From NCBI GenBank assembly GCA_947074165.1, contig CAMTOT010000021.1, positions 1-16,034 of the forward strand: a stretch of DNA of 16,034 bases. Reading direction: 5' to 3'. The position numbers and the translations under genes are program-made. Origin of the DNA: an uncultured Bacteroidales bacterium (GTDB lineage: Bacteria > Bacteroidota > Bacteroidia > Bacteroidales > JAUNSR01). The notes below the pieces were generated by a model. That model had not been told where the DNA came from. It did not search any database and saw nothing but the letters and a program-made list of their open reading frames with translations. Shown piece after piece: positions 1 through 6,632 of the stretch (the first letter of the stretch is position 1; each line of letters begins with the position of its first letter).

Positions 1-724
1 ATTCAAAGATCTCTTGTGCAAGTTTATCTCCGCCTACGGCAGCTTCAAATACATCCTTAGATGTAATATCGCTTAATGGTATCTGGCGTAGAGTTGAGTC
101 CTCTTCTCTTGTCTCAATGAATTCGCGTGCGCTTCTGGCTACGCCGGTCGCAGATGCATAAGTTTCAAGACAACCTTTACGGCCACAACCGCAAAGACGA
201 CCATCACGCTCAACTATAACATGACCAAGTTCTCCTGCAAATCCGTCATATCCATATACAACCTGTCCATTTATCACAATACCGCTGCCCACACCTGTGC
301 CAAGTGTTATCATAATAAAGTTCTTCATCCCTCGTGCTGCGCCATAAGTCATTTCACCGATAGCCGCCGCATTTGCGTCATTTGTAAGTTTAACAGGAAG
401 TCCTGTTTTTTCGCTTATCATTTTAGCAAGAGGTATAATACCTTTCCATGGCAAATTAGGCGCAAGCTCAATATTTCCATTATAGTAATTTCCGTTTGGC
501 GCGCCAACACCGATTCCTCTTATTTTATCTATACCGCCAACCTCTTCGATAAGTTTAAGCAGCTCTGTGCTTAGAGCGGTAACATAATCATTAATCTCAA
601 GATACTTTGCCGTTTTTATAGAGTTGCTTGTTATAACAGTTCCTCTTGTATCTACAATTCCAAATACTGTATTAGTTCCGCCGATATCAATACCGACAGC
701 GTAGGGTTTGTTTGTGGTAGTCAT
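1..724 (-). CDS. ROK-family glucokinase, partial (C-terminus beyond the window)
   Basis: Reading leftward from an ATG at 722-724, the frame is open to base 1, giving 241 residues of a sugar kinase whose C-terminus lies outside the window. It should phosphorylate glucose or a related hexose or N-acetylhexosamine with ATP in the cytoplasm. Visible marks are the N-terminal phosphate-binding motif DIGGTN (residues 13-18), the catalytic NDAN (Asp116), the LGTGVGSGI glycine-rich stretch (141-149), and the ROK zinc site with His168 and CGCGRKGC (Cys178, Cys180, Cys185) followed by LETYAS. The family is usually a little over 300 residues, so about three quarters is present. A candidate promoter (caaagtta on the plus strand, 765-772) lies about 40 bases upstream. 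The ROK family and kinase role are firm. The exact sugar cannot be told from sequence, and a ROK transcriptional regulator is unlikely because no helix-turn-helix domain precedes the kinase fold. Confidence 0.92.
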   Translation of the reverse strand, partial: MTTTNKPYAVGIDIGGTNTVFGIVDTRGTVITSNSIKTAKYLEINDYVTALSTELLKLIEEVGGIDKIRGIGVGAPNGNYYNGNIELAPNLPWKGIIPLAKMISEKTGLPVKLTNDANAAAIGEMTYGAARGMKNFIMITLGTGVGSGIVINGQVVYGYDGFAGELGHVIVERDGRLCGCGRKGCLETYASATGVARSAREFIETREEDSTLRQIPLSDITSKDVFEAAVGGDKLAQEIFE

Positions 725-764
725 AGAATTAAAAAATTGTAATTGTGTTTTTTTATTATTGTAG

Positions 765-772
765 CAAAGTTA
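765..772 (-). promoter_or_regulatory. Candidate -7 promoter element for the ROK kinase
   Basis: Read on the minus strand this is TAACTTTG, matching the Bacteroidota -7 consensus TAnnTTTG. It would start transcription about 35 bases upstream of the ATG at 724. No clear TTTG element is seen 19-21 bases further upstream, so the call rests on the -7 match and its position. Confidence 0.45.
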
Positions 773-806
773 AATCATAAAATTATGTTTTCATATTTTT
801 AAACAT

Positions 807-878
807 AAAAAAACAGGAGTGTAAATTTGCACAACCGATTGAATATGTGTTATTATCTTAATTTAATCGAGTCTCCTG
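807..878 (-). terminator. Branched intrinsic terminator overlapping the end of the GH73 gene
   Basis: On the minus strand CAGGAG (873-878) pairs with CTCCTG (814-819), with a nested pairing of cgatt (865-869) with aatcg (836-840), followed directly by seven T residues (plus-strand A run 807-813). The stop codon of the glucosaminidase gene (853-855) lies inside the hairpin, so the stem begins within the coding sequence. The outer stem is short and the loop large, so strength is uncertain. Confidence 0.45.
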
Positions 879-1788
879 CTTTTGGTATATATGAATATTG
901 CTTTTTATTTATACTGTACAAATATTTCATGCGTATGCCATATTTCTGAGATATCGTATGCATTGATTCTCCATCCTCCACAGTGTGCCATCTTTCAGCT
1001 TTTCGGCTGACTTTAGTATTTTTTCTGCAAAGGTAAATTACTTCTCCTTTCTGTATAGGATAGTTCTTAGGGACATCGTTGTAAGAACGTAGTTTGCGAG
1101 AGGATATTGTAAATTCTTTAGAAATAAGATCATAATTGTCGCCCTCACGCGCTATGATATAATACAGCTCGTTGTCTTTATATACCTGATGCGGAATAAA
1201 CCATGATGGAAAACTATTGCTATCTGACGAGACCTTCTTATTTTCCTGTTTTACCGGTCTGTTAGATGATGAAACCGTCATCTTGTCATATTTATGAAGC
1301 TCGTATGTCTCAATAATATTGATCAGCTTAGTAGGGTATTTAGGATCGGTAGCATATCCGGCTTTCTTCAGACCTTTGGCCCAGCCTTTATAGTCGGTCA
1401 CACGTAAGTCAAATAAAAAAGAGTAATGATCTCTGTTTACTAAAAACAATGAATGATCTTCATAAGACTCAAGCGGGCTGTTGTATTTTCTAAAACATTC
1501 ACCTTTTCTATCATCGTCATGATAAATTTTTCCACCTTTCCATCCTGCGCATTTTATACCGAAATGATTATTAGCCTTGACAGCGAGGCGCCCCTTTCCT
1601 GAACCCGATTCCAGTATTCCCTGAGCAAGAGTGATACTTGCCGGGATCTGATATTTCTTTTGTTGAGCTATAGCTTCCTTATAATATTTATATATGTAAT
1701 CCACATTAGCCTGCACTTTTTGAGCAAACAAAATATATACGGAAAGCATACTAACTATAAAAAGTGTGATGAATCGTTTAATAATCAT
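853..1788 (-). CDS. Secreted GH73 glucosaminidase with two LysM domains
   Basis: This 311-residue protein is a predicted peptidoglycan hydrolase acting on the wall in the periplasm or outside the cell, cleaving the glycan at N-acetylglucosamine. An N-terminal hydrophobic segment (residues 5-22) after MIIKR, with a possible cleavage near A27, is a signal peptide. The GH73 (FlgJ/LytG-like) domain spans about 30-170, with the family motif ITLAQGILESGSGKGRLA; Glu60 is the likely catalytic acid, and NNHFGIK and the later KKAGYATDPKYPTKL block are also typical. Two LysM peptidoglycan-binding modules follow at about 209-253 and 267-311, joined by a short basic linker and ending exactly at the C-terminus. 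The gene stands alone, leftward, between the ROK kinase and divergent cdd. No clean promoter was recognised. Family and topology are confident; a role in daughter-cell separation or wall turnover is inference. Confidence 0.9.
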   Translation of the reverse strand: MIIKRFITLFIVSMLSVYILFAQKVQANVDYIYKYYKEAIAQQKKYQIPASITLAQGILESGSGKGRLAVKANNHFGIKCAGWKGGKIYHDDDRKGECFRKYNSPLESYEDHSLFLVNRDHYSFLFDLRVTDYKGWAKGLKKAGYATDPKYPTKLINIIETYELHKYDKMTVSSSNRPVKQENKKVSSDSNSFPSWFIPHQVYKDNELYYIIAREGDNYDLISKEFTISSRKLRSYNDVPKNYPIQKGEVIYLCRKNTKVSRKAERWHTVEDGESMHTISQKYGIRMKYLYSINKKQYSYIPKAGDSIKLR

Positions 1789-1807
1789 TTTTGACGTTGT
1801 TTTTTTT

Positions 1808-1815
1808 TATATTTG
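1808..1815 (+). promoter_or_regulatory. Candidate -7 promoter element for cytidine deaminase
   Basis: TATATTTG matches TAnnTTTG and lies about 75 bases upstream of the cdd ATG at 1892. No TTTG at the expected 19-21 base distance upstream is evident, so this is a tentative call. Confidence 0.35.
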
Positions 1816-1891
1816 TATAAAATGTTTGATGTGATTTAGTTAGCTTAGGTTATCTCAAATCTCCACGAATATATAAAAAAAAACTATAATT

Positions 1892-2377
1892 ATGAAGGAA
1901 CTTAGTATCACTACCAATATAAGAGTATTAAGCTATGATGAGCTGACAGAAGAGCAGCGTAAATTGACGGATATGGCTAAGAAAGAGACTGAAAATGCAT
2001 ATGCTCCATATTCAAATTTCTTTGTTGGCGCGGCAGCGCTTCTTGCTAACGGAGAGATATTTGCAGCGTCAAACCAGGAGAATGCGGCCTATCCTTCAGG
2101 TCTTTGTGCAGAAAGGGTTACCCTGTTCTATGCAAATAGCAAATTTCCTGATGTGCCGGTCAAAACACTCGCAATAGTAGCTAAAACAAATGGCGAATTT
2201 GTAGAAGAGTGCTGTGCTCCATGCGGTGCGTGTCGTCAGGTGATATTGGAAACCGAATTTCGCGGTGGTGAGCCAATTGAGATACTTCTTTGCGGACGTG
2301 ACCAGGTATATCTTGTACATAGTATTAAGGATTTACTGCCCCTTTGCTTTACAAAGGACAGTCTTGAAAGAGGTTGA
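1892..2377 (+). CDS. cdd: Cytidine deaminase
   Basis: This 161-residue enzyme should deaminate cytidine and deoxycytidine to uridine and deoxyuridine in pyrimidine salvage in the cytoplasm. The zinc-dependent deaminase signature is intact: Cys72-Ala-Glu74 (CAERVTLF) supplies one zinc ligand and the catalytic Glu, and PCGACRQ supplies Cys111 and Cys114. The substrate-side motif NAYAPYSNFFVGAA (35-48) and NQENAAYPSG (61-70) are also typical. The length is slightly above the roughly 130 residues of the short homotetrameric class and matches the form seen in Bacteroidota, with an N-terminal extension of about 30 residues. The Cys of CAE as ligand places it in the tetrameric class rather than the E. 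coli-type dimer. The start follows an A-rich leader with no Shine-Dalgarno. A terminator begins 26 bases after the stop. Confidence 0.94.
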   Translation: MKELSITTNIRVLSYDELTEEQRKLTDMAKKETENAYAPYSNFFVGAAALLANGEIFAASNQENAAYPSGLCAERVTLFYANSKFPDVPVKTLAIVAKTNGEFVEECCAPCGACRQVILETEFRGGEPIEILLCGRDQVYLVHSIKDLLPLCFTKDSLERG

Positions 2378-2402
2378 TAAGATAATATATAAAACGAAGA
2401 AG

Positions 2403-2430
2403 AGCGTGTCAGATAAGGCACGCTTTTTTT
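2403..2430 (+). terminator. Intrinsic terminator of cdd
   Basis: Stem agcgtgtc (2403-2410) pairs with ggcacgct (2417-2424), eight pairs including one G-U, with a six-base loop and a T run (2424-2430). It lies 26 bases after the cdd stop. Confidence 0.85.
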
Positions 2431-2446
2431 ATGTGTAAAAAAATGG

Positions 2447-2652
2447 ATGGAGTATATCCCGGACCTTTTTCAGAAATCTCCCAACCAATAGTATATAGGA
2501 ATCTTCGGTTGCTCGTTTGTGCAACGGCTGATTCCGACTTTGGAATCCGTTGATTCCAAAGTCGGAATCAGCCGTTGCCGATATCGGCAACAGCCGTTGC
2601 ACATAAAGGTTTAGTTGGGATATTTTTGATTGACCGTCCGGGAATACAGCTG
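2447..2652. repeat. Palindromic intergenic element, copy 1
   Basis: A roughly 206-bp imperfect palindrome centred at 2549.5, between the cdd and dnaX terminators. From outside in: paired ends tcccggac (2457-2464) and gtccggga (2636-2643); inverted ends aaatctcccaac (2474-2485) and gttgggatattt (2614-2625), one mismatch; and a perfect 27-bp inverted repeat, 2521-2547 against 2552-2578, around the loop cgtt. An 18-bp perfect palindrome gttgccgatatcggcaac (2574-2591) overlaps the right arm, and cagccgttgcac (2591-2602) is a second full complement of gtgcaacggctg (2519-2530). A gap-free second copy is at 15767-15972. No transposase gene is nearby and target duplications are not clear. It resembles a non-autonomous miniature or REP-like element; I do not recognise the family. 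The outer boundaries are set by where similarity to copy 2 starts and by symmetry. Confidence 0.85.
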
Positions 2653-2669
2653 GAAAGAGTAATAACATG

Positions 2670-2706
2670 AAAAAAGGCTATCTAAACACCTCATTGTCAG
2701 ATAGCC
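2670..2706 (-). terminator. dnaX: Intrinsic terminator of dnaX (probably bidirectional)
   Basis: On the minus strand ggctatct (2699-2706) pairs with agatagcc (2676-2683) around a 15-base loop, followed by six T residues (plus-strand A run 2670-2675). The plus-strand side is followed by ctcttttta, so it may also stop rightward transcripts. It begins about 16 bases after the dnaX stop. Confidence 0.8.
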
Positions 2707-2722
2707 TCTTTTTATTTTTTCT

Positions 2723-4537
2723 TTATGCAATTTCCAAATCGAAAGTATTCATAAAGCGTTTAAGATCTTCATTAGCGTCATGCATAAGTTTAAGTCTGTC
2801 AACGGCGCTTAATCCTTTCTTCTGCTCAGCCTTGGTTCTCTCTTTAAGGACCATGCTTAACTTAGTATTTCTTAGCTTGCTACGAAGAAAGTTGATAATA
2901 TATCCGGCTTTCCCATTAATACGTTCTATTTGATCTATGTTGTCAACAATTACTTCAAATCTGTAATCCCCCGATCCTTCAATCAGCTTGGGTGGTGAAC
3001 TATGCATTGTCTGTACAAGAATAGTTTCTGTCGGTATAGTCTCAATAAACTCTTTCCATGCCTTATTCAACTGCATATTATCAACAGGTGTAACAATCTC
3101 CTGCATGTTAGATTCTGTACTCTGCACTTCAGATTGAGTCTGAGCCGCAGGTTTCTTTATTGAAAAGCTTTTTATCGGTTTGGCTCCCTGTTTACCTGTA
3201 TGCTGATTTTGCGGCATAGGTATCTGTTGAGCTGTCGCTGATGGATTTATATGAGCTACAGTTCTTTCTGTTGCAGGTTGTGCTGTCGGCGCCTGTTGTG
3301 GCTGCGCTGCAGCCGGCGCGGCATGTGCCTGCTGTTGGGCATATGCTTGAGAAGCATTTTGCGATTGAGTGTGAACAGCCTGTTGTGGATTGCTGATTTT
3401 TTGCATTCCCTCATTTCCACCCTGTGTATTTTGAGGTGGTTGAGGTGCTGTTATCTGGCTTATTCTTATAAGCGCAATCTCAACCAGCAGTCGTTTGTTC
3501 TTGCTGAGACTGTATTTGTAGTCGCACTCATTACTAATCTCAAGAGCTTTATATATAAATTGATTGTCGCAGCCTGATGCCTGTAAATGATATCTCTGAG
3601 CAAGCTCTTTCCCACCCTCAATTAGAGATATCGTGACAGGATCTTTGCTTACAAGTAGATCACGGAAATGCGCGGTAAGTCCGGTTATAAAATGCTGCGG
3701 GTCGAATCCTCGTTTTATAATGTCATCAAGGATCAGAAGCACATTCTGCACATTATTTTGTAGAAAAGCATCAGTAATGTTGAAGTAAAATTCATAATCA
3801 AGCACATTAAGGTTATCAATGACAGCCTTGTATGTTATGTTGCCACCAGTAAAACTTGCTACCTGATCAAATATTGATAGTGCGTCGCGCATACCACCAT
3901 CTGCCTTTTGTGCTATAACGGCAAGAGCCTGCGGCTCGGCATTGATATTTTCAGATTTCGCTACATACAAGAGATGTTCAACGGTGTCTTGTGCCGTGAT
4001 ACGTGAGAAGTCATAAGTCTGACATCTTGAAAGGATAGTGGGTAATATCTTGTGTTTCTCTGTAGTGGCAAGAACAAAAATAGCATGATGAGGCGGCTCC
4101 TCAAGTGTTTTAAGGAACGCATTAAAGGCCGCTGCCGAAAGCATATGTACCTCATCTATTATATATACCTTATATCTTCCGATTTGAGGTGGTATCATCA
4201 CCTGTTCGATAAGATATCTGATGTCGTCAACCTTATTGTTTGATGCAGCATCGAGTTCGTGGATATTATACGAACGCTGTTCATTAAACGCTGTACATGA
4301 CTCACAACTATTGCATGCGTCACCCGAAGCTGTAGGAGTTAGACAGTTTATAGTCTTAGCAAAAATTCTGGCACACGAAGTCTTTCCGACACCTCTCGGT
4401 CCGCAGAAAAGATAAGCGTGAGCGAGCTTATTGTTCGCTATAGCATTTTTTAATGTTTGAGTAAGCGATTTCTGTCCTACAACGGATTCAAAAGTGGAGG
4501 GACGGTATTTCCTTGCTGATACTATATAATTGTCCAT
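2723..4537 (-). CDS. dnaX: DNA polymerase III subunit gamma/tau
   Basis: This 604-residue protein is the clamp-loader ATPase of the replicative polymerase: it loads the beta clamp and, through its C-terminus, ties polymerase and helicase together. The AAA+ core runs from MDNYIVSARKYRPSTF, with Walker A GPRGVGKT (46-53), the zinc-binding cysteines 65, 75, 78 and 81, Walker B IIDEVHM (Asp128-Glu129), LEEPP, and the sensor/arginine-finger segment ILSRCQTYDF. After the collar domain, roughly residues 385-500 form a low-complexity Gln/Ala/Pro-rich linker, then a short alpha/beta C-terminal domain. The frame also allows a GTG start at 4570. I prefer the ATG at 4537 because family members begin with M-x-N-YIVSARKYRP and because the likely transcription start lies very close to the GTG. 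I saw no slippery heptamer for a programmed gamma frameshift, though not exhaustively. Confidence 0.95.
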   Translation of the reverse strand: MDNYIVSARKYRPSTFESVVGQKSLTQTLKNAIANNKLAHAYLFCGPRGVGKTSCARIFAKTINCLTPTASGDACNSCESCTAFNEQRSYNIHELDAASNNKVDDIRYLIEQVMIPPQIGRYKVYIIDEVHMLSAAAFNAFLKTLEEPPHHAIFVLATTEKHKILPTILSRCQTYDFSRITAQDTVEHLLYVAKSENINAEPQALAVIAQKADGGMRDALSIFDQVASFTGGNITYKAVIDNLNVLDYEFYFNITDAFLQNNVQNVLLILDDIIKRGFDPQHFITGLTAHFRDLLVSKDPVTISLIEGGKELAQRYHLQASGCDNQFIYKALEISNECDYKYSLSKNKRLLVEIALIRISQITAPQPPQNTQGGNEGMQKISNPQQAVHTQSQNASQAYAQQQAHAAPAAAQPQQAPTAQPATERTVAHINPSATAQQIPMPQNQHTGKQGAKPIKSFSIKKPAAQTQSEVQSTESNMQEIVTPVDNMQLNKAWKEFIETIPTETILVQTMHSSPPKLIEGSGDYRFEVIVDNIDQIERINGKAGYIINFLRSKLRNTKLSMVLKERTKAEQKKGLSAVDRLKLMHDANEDLKRFMNTFDLEIA

Positions 4538-4818
4538 TCTGTGATTCTTAGTGAGAATTATGCTTTGCACTACTAATGCGCAAATATAAATAAATATTGC
4601 ATAAAGACGTTAGTGTGAAAATGAACACTTTCAATACATTATTGTTTTTTATTCTAAAGTGTGGCAAACTATTAAAATTTAAGCAGTTTAACTTATAATA
4701 GATTGTTCTCACATTGATTAAAAACGGTACCGGATATGATGATTATTACAAAAAAGTGATAAGTAAATGTTTGGTATCGATGCATTATGATAATCATCAT
4801 ATCTTAAATAAAGAATTT
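4538..4818. other. Divergent intergenic region dnaX/eno
   Basis: These 281 AT-rich bases hold the dnaX promoter on the left half. The enolase promoter should lie in the right half, but no clean TAnnTTTG was found; the nearest match is aatgtttg at 4769-4776, which lacks the TA. A 7-bp inverted repeat, acacttt (4625-4631) and aaagtgt (4656-4662), is the only dyad noticed and may be chance. Confidence 0.5.
4581..4588 (-). promoter_or_regulatory. Candidate -7 promoter element for dnaX
   Basis: On the minus strand this reads TATATTTG, a match to TAnnTTTG, followed within about 8 bases by the probable transcription start. It gives a leader of about 35 bases to the ATG at 4537 and argues against the upstream GTG at 4570 as the start. 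Confidence 0.5.
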
Positions 4819-6093
4819 ATGGAAATTGTAAAAGTTGTAGCACGTGAAATCATTGATTCACGAGGAAACCCAACTGTTGAAGTTGATGTTCATACAGCAT
4901 CCGGTGCATTCGGACGTGCTTCAGTTCCATCAGGAGCATCTACAGGAGCAAATGAAGCAATTGAGTTACGCGACGAAGACCCGGAGCGTTTTCTTGGTAG
5001 AGGAGTGACTAAGGCTGTTCATAATGTAAATGAAGTGATTGCGCCTGCACTTTACGGTATGGCTGTCACATTACAGAACTCTATTGACGACCTTCTTATT
5101 AAACTTGACGGTACTAAAAATAAATCAAAACTTGGCGCTAACGCTATACTTGGCGTATCTCTGGCCTGTGCAAAAGCAGCAGCCGATTATCTCGGTTTGC
5201 CTCTTTACAGATATATAGGCGGAGCTAACACCAATATAATGCCCGTGCCGATGATGAACATTATAAACGGCGGTTCACATTCAGATGCTCCTATTGCATT
5301 TCAGGAGTTTATGATCAGACCTATCGGTGCACCTTCTTACAGAGAGGGTCTGCGTATGGGTGCTGAGATATTTCACTCTCTTAAGCAAGTGCTTAAATCA
5401 CGTGGTCTGAGTACTGCTGTTGGTGATGAGGGCGGATTTGCTCCGACATTTAAGAATACGGAGGATGCGCTTGATTCTATAATTATAGCTATTAAGAATG
5501 CCGGATATATACCTGGTAAGCAAGTTACAATTGCATTAGACTGTGCCGCGTCTGAATTTTATAAAGATGGTATTTATGACTATACCAAATTTGAAGGTAA
5601 CGGCGCTCATCAGCTTGATTCAAAACAGCAGGCAGCGTATCTGGAGTCACTAATAAATAGTTATCCGATTGATTCTATTGAGGATGGTATGGCTGAAGAC
5701 GACTGGGAAGGATGGAAGCTTCTTACTCATATGATTGGTAAAAAATGTCAGCTTGTAGGGGATGACCTATTTGTTACAAACGTAGAATATCTTAAGAAAG
5801 GTATTTTGACAGGATGTGCAAACTCGATCTTGATTAAAGTGAACCAGATTGGTACATTGACAGAAACGCTTAATGCAATTCAGATGGCTCTAAGAGCAGG
5901 TTATACAGCTGTTATTTCTCACCGTTCGGGAGAAACGGAAGACTCAACAATAGCAGATATAGCCGTGGCTACTAATGCCGGCCAGATTAAGACCGGTTCA
6001 ATGAGCCGTTCTGATCGTATGGCTAAATATAATCAGTTGCTTCGTATTGAGGAAGAGCTTAAGGCTGTCGCTAAGTATGGTTATAGTCTCTGA
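4819..6093 (+). CDS. eno: Enolase (phosphopyruvate hydratase)
   Basis: This 424-residue glycolytic enzyme interconverts 2-phosphoglycerate and phosphoenolpyruvate, using two magnesium ions. Signatures run the full length: REIIDSRGNPTVEV at the N-terminus, the mobile loop SVPSGASTG, NIINGGSHSDAPIAFQEFMI around the active-site His and Glu, GDEGGFAP, the metal ligands in ALDCAASEF, SIEDGMAEDDW and GDDLFVTN, the catalytic Lys in LIKVNQIGTLTE, and SHRSGETED followed by KTGSMSRSDR. The frame stays open upstream to a TTG at 4714, but family proteins begin at MEIVKVVAREIIDSRG, so the ATG at 4819 is taken. The gene is single, divergent from dnaX and convergent with queF. Its length fits the family. 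Confidence 0.97.
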   Translation: MEIVKVVAREIIDSRGNPTVEVDVHTASGAFGRASVPSGASTGANEAIELRDEDPERFLGRGVTKAVHNVNEVIAPALYGMAVTLQNSIDDLLIKLDGTKNKSKLGANAILGVSLACAKAAADYLGLPLYRYIGGANTNIMPVPMMNIINGGSHSDAPIAFQEFMIRPIGAPSYREGLRMGAEIFHSLKQVLKSRGLSTAVGDEGGFAPTFKNTEDALDSIIIAIKNAGYIPGKQVTIALDCAASEFYKDGIYDYTKFEGNGAHQLDSKQQAAYLESLINSYPIDSIEDGMAEDDWEGWKLLTHMIGKKCQLVGDDLFVTNVEYLKKGILTGCANSILIKVNQIGTLTETLNAIQMALRAGYTAVISHRSGETEDSTIADIAVATNAGQIKTGSMSRSDRMAKYNQLLRIEEELKAVAKYGYSL

Positions 6094-6129
6094 TATTAAA
6101 TTGTATAGATGTTCTCTTTTATATTAATA

Positions 6130-6169
6130 CAAAATGCCGCGTAACTAAAAATATAGTTCGCGGCATTTG
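6130..6169 (+). terminator. Intrinsic terminator between eno and queF (bidirectional)
   Basis: Stem aaatgccgcg (6132-6141) pairs perfectly with cgcggcattt (6159-6168), with extra pairing aact/agtt inside, followed rightward by gttgtttt and leftward by tgtatt. It lies 38 bases after the eno stop and 6 bases from the queF stop, so one hairpin probably ends both genes. Confidence 0.8.
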
Positions 6170-6174
6170 TTGTT

Positions 6175-6630
6175 TTATTCGTGTCTTAGCATTCTTTCCT
6201 CTGCCATTTTCTCAAATTGAGTACCTTTTCTTCCATAGTTGGCATATGGATGTATAGATATACCTCCGCGTGCGGTGAATAAACCGGTAACCTCAATATA
6301 TTTAGGATCCATCAGCTTGATAAGGTCTTTCATTATTAGATTTACGCAATCTTCATGAAAGCCTCCGTGGTTGCGGAACGAAAAAAGATAAAGTTTTAAA
6401 CTTTTGCTTTCAACCATCTTAATGTCCGGAATATAGCTTATAACTATTGTCGCAAAATCCGGCTGAGAGGTAATAGGGCAAAGACTTGTAAACTCAGGAC
6501 AGTTGAATTTGACCCAATAATCGTTGTCGCGGTGTCTGTTTTCAAATGCCTCAAGTACTTCAGGGGCATAATCATTTTTATATTCTGTAGTCTTACCTAG
6601 AAGGGTAAGAGAAGCTTCTGGATTGTGCAT
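6175..6630 (-). CDS. queF: NADPH-dependent 7-cyano-7-deazaguanine (preQ0) reductase
   Basis: This 151-residue cytoplasmic enzyme reduces the nitrile of preQ0 to the aminomethyl group of preQ1, a step in making the tRNA wobble base queuosine. It is the short, single-domain type (YkvM-like) rather than the two-domain E. coli form. Seen directly: the nucleophile Cys51 in FTSLCPITSQPDF, with Asp58 close behind; the QueF motif ESKSLKLY (Glu74 onward); and His92-Glu93 in GFHEDCVN. GLFTARGGISIHPY near the C-terminus is also typical. The ATG at 6628-6630 is two bases after the stop of the upstream transporter gene, so the two are co-transcribed and probably translationally coupled. Confidence 0.96.
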   Translation of the reverse strand: MHNPEASLTLLGKTTEYKNDYAPEVLEAFENRHRDNDYWVKFNCPEFTSLCPITSQPDFATIVISYIPDIKMVESKSLKLYLFSFRNHGGFHEDCVNLIMKDLIKLMDPKYIEVTGLFTARGGISIHPYANYGRKGTQFEKMAEERMLRHE

Positions 6631-6632
6631 AA

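Noticed and set aside
221..574. Rightward 117-codon open frame
   Set aside because: It lies fully opposite the ROK kinase gene, is rich in Cys and His without a pattern, and has no recognisable domain.
2500..2602. CRISPR-like array in copy 1
   Set aside because: The repeated words are inverted, overlapping and unevenly spaced, with no unique spacers of constant length and no cas genes.
2447..2652. Insertion sequence remnant
   Set aside because: There is no transposase fragment in any frame and no clear target-site duplication, so only a non-autonomous repeat can be supported.
2429..2668. Leftward open frame of 79 codons spanning repeat copy 1
   Set aside because: It is read straight through the palindrome and both neighbouring boundaries; the frame is a by-product of the repeat. 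The corresponding frame across copy 2 (15805-16014) encodes an unrelated sequence.
4538..4570. Upstream GTG start for dnaX
   Set aside because: It would add 11 residues ahead of the conserved start MDNYIVSARKYRP and lies almost on the likely transcription start.
4714..4818. N-terminal extension of enolase from a TTG codon
   Set aside because: The extra 35 residues have no place in the enolase family, which begins at MEIVKVVAREIIDSRG; the extension covers what should be leader and promoter.
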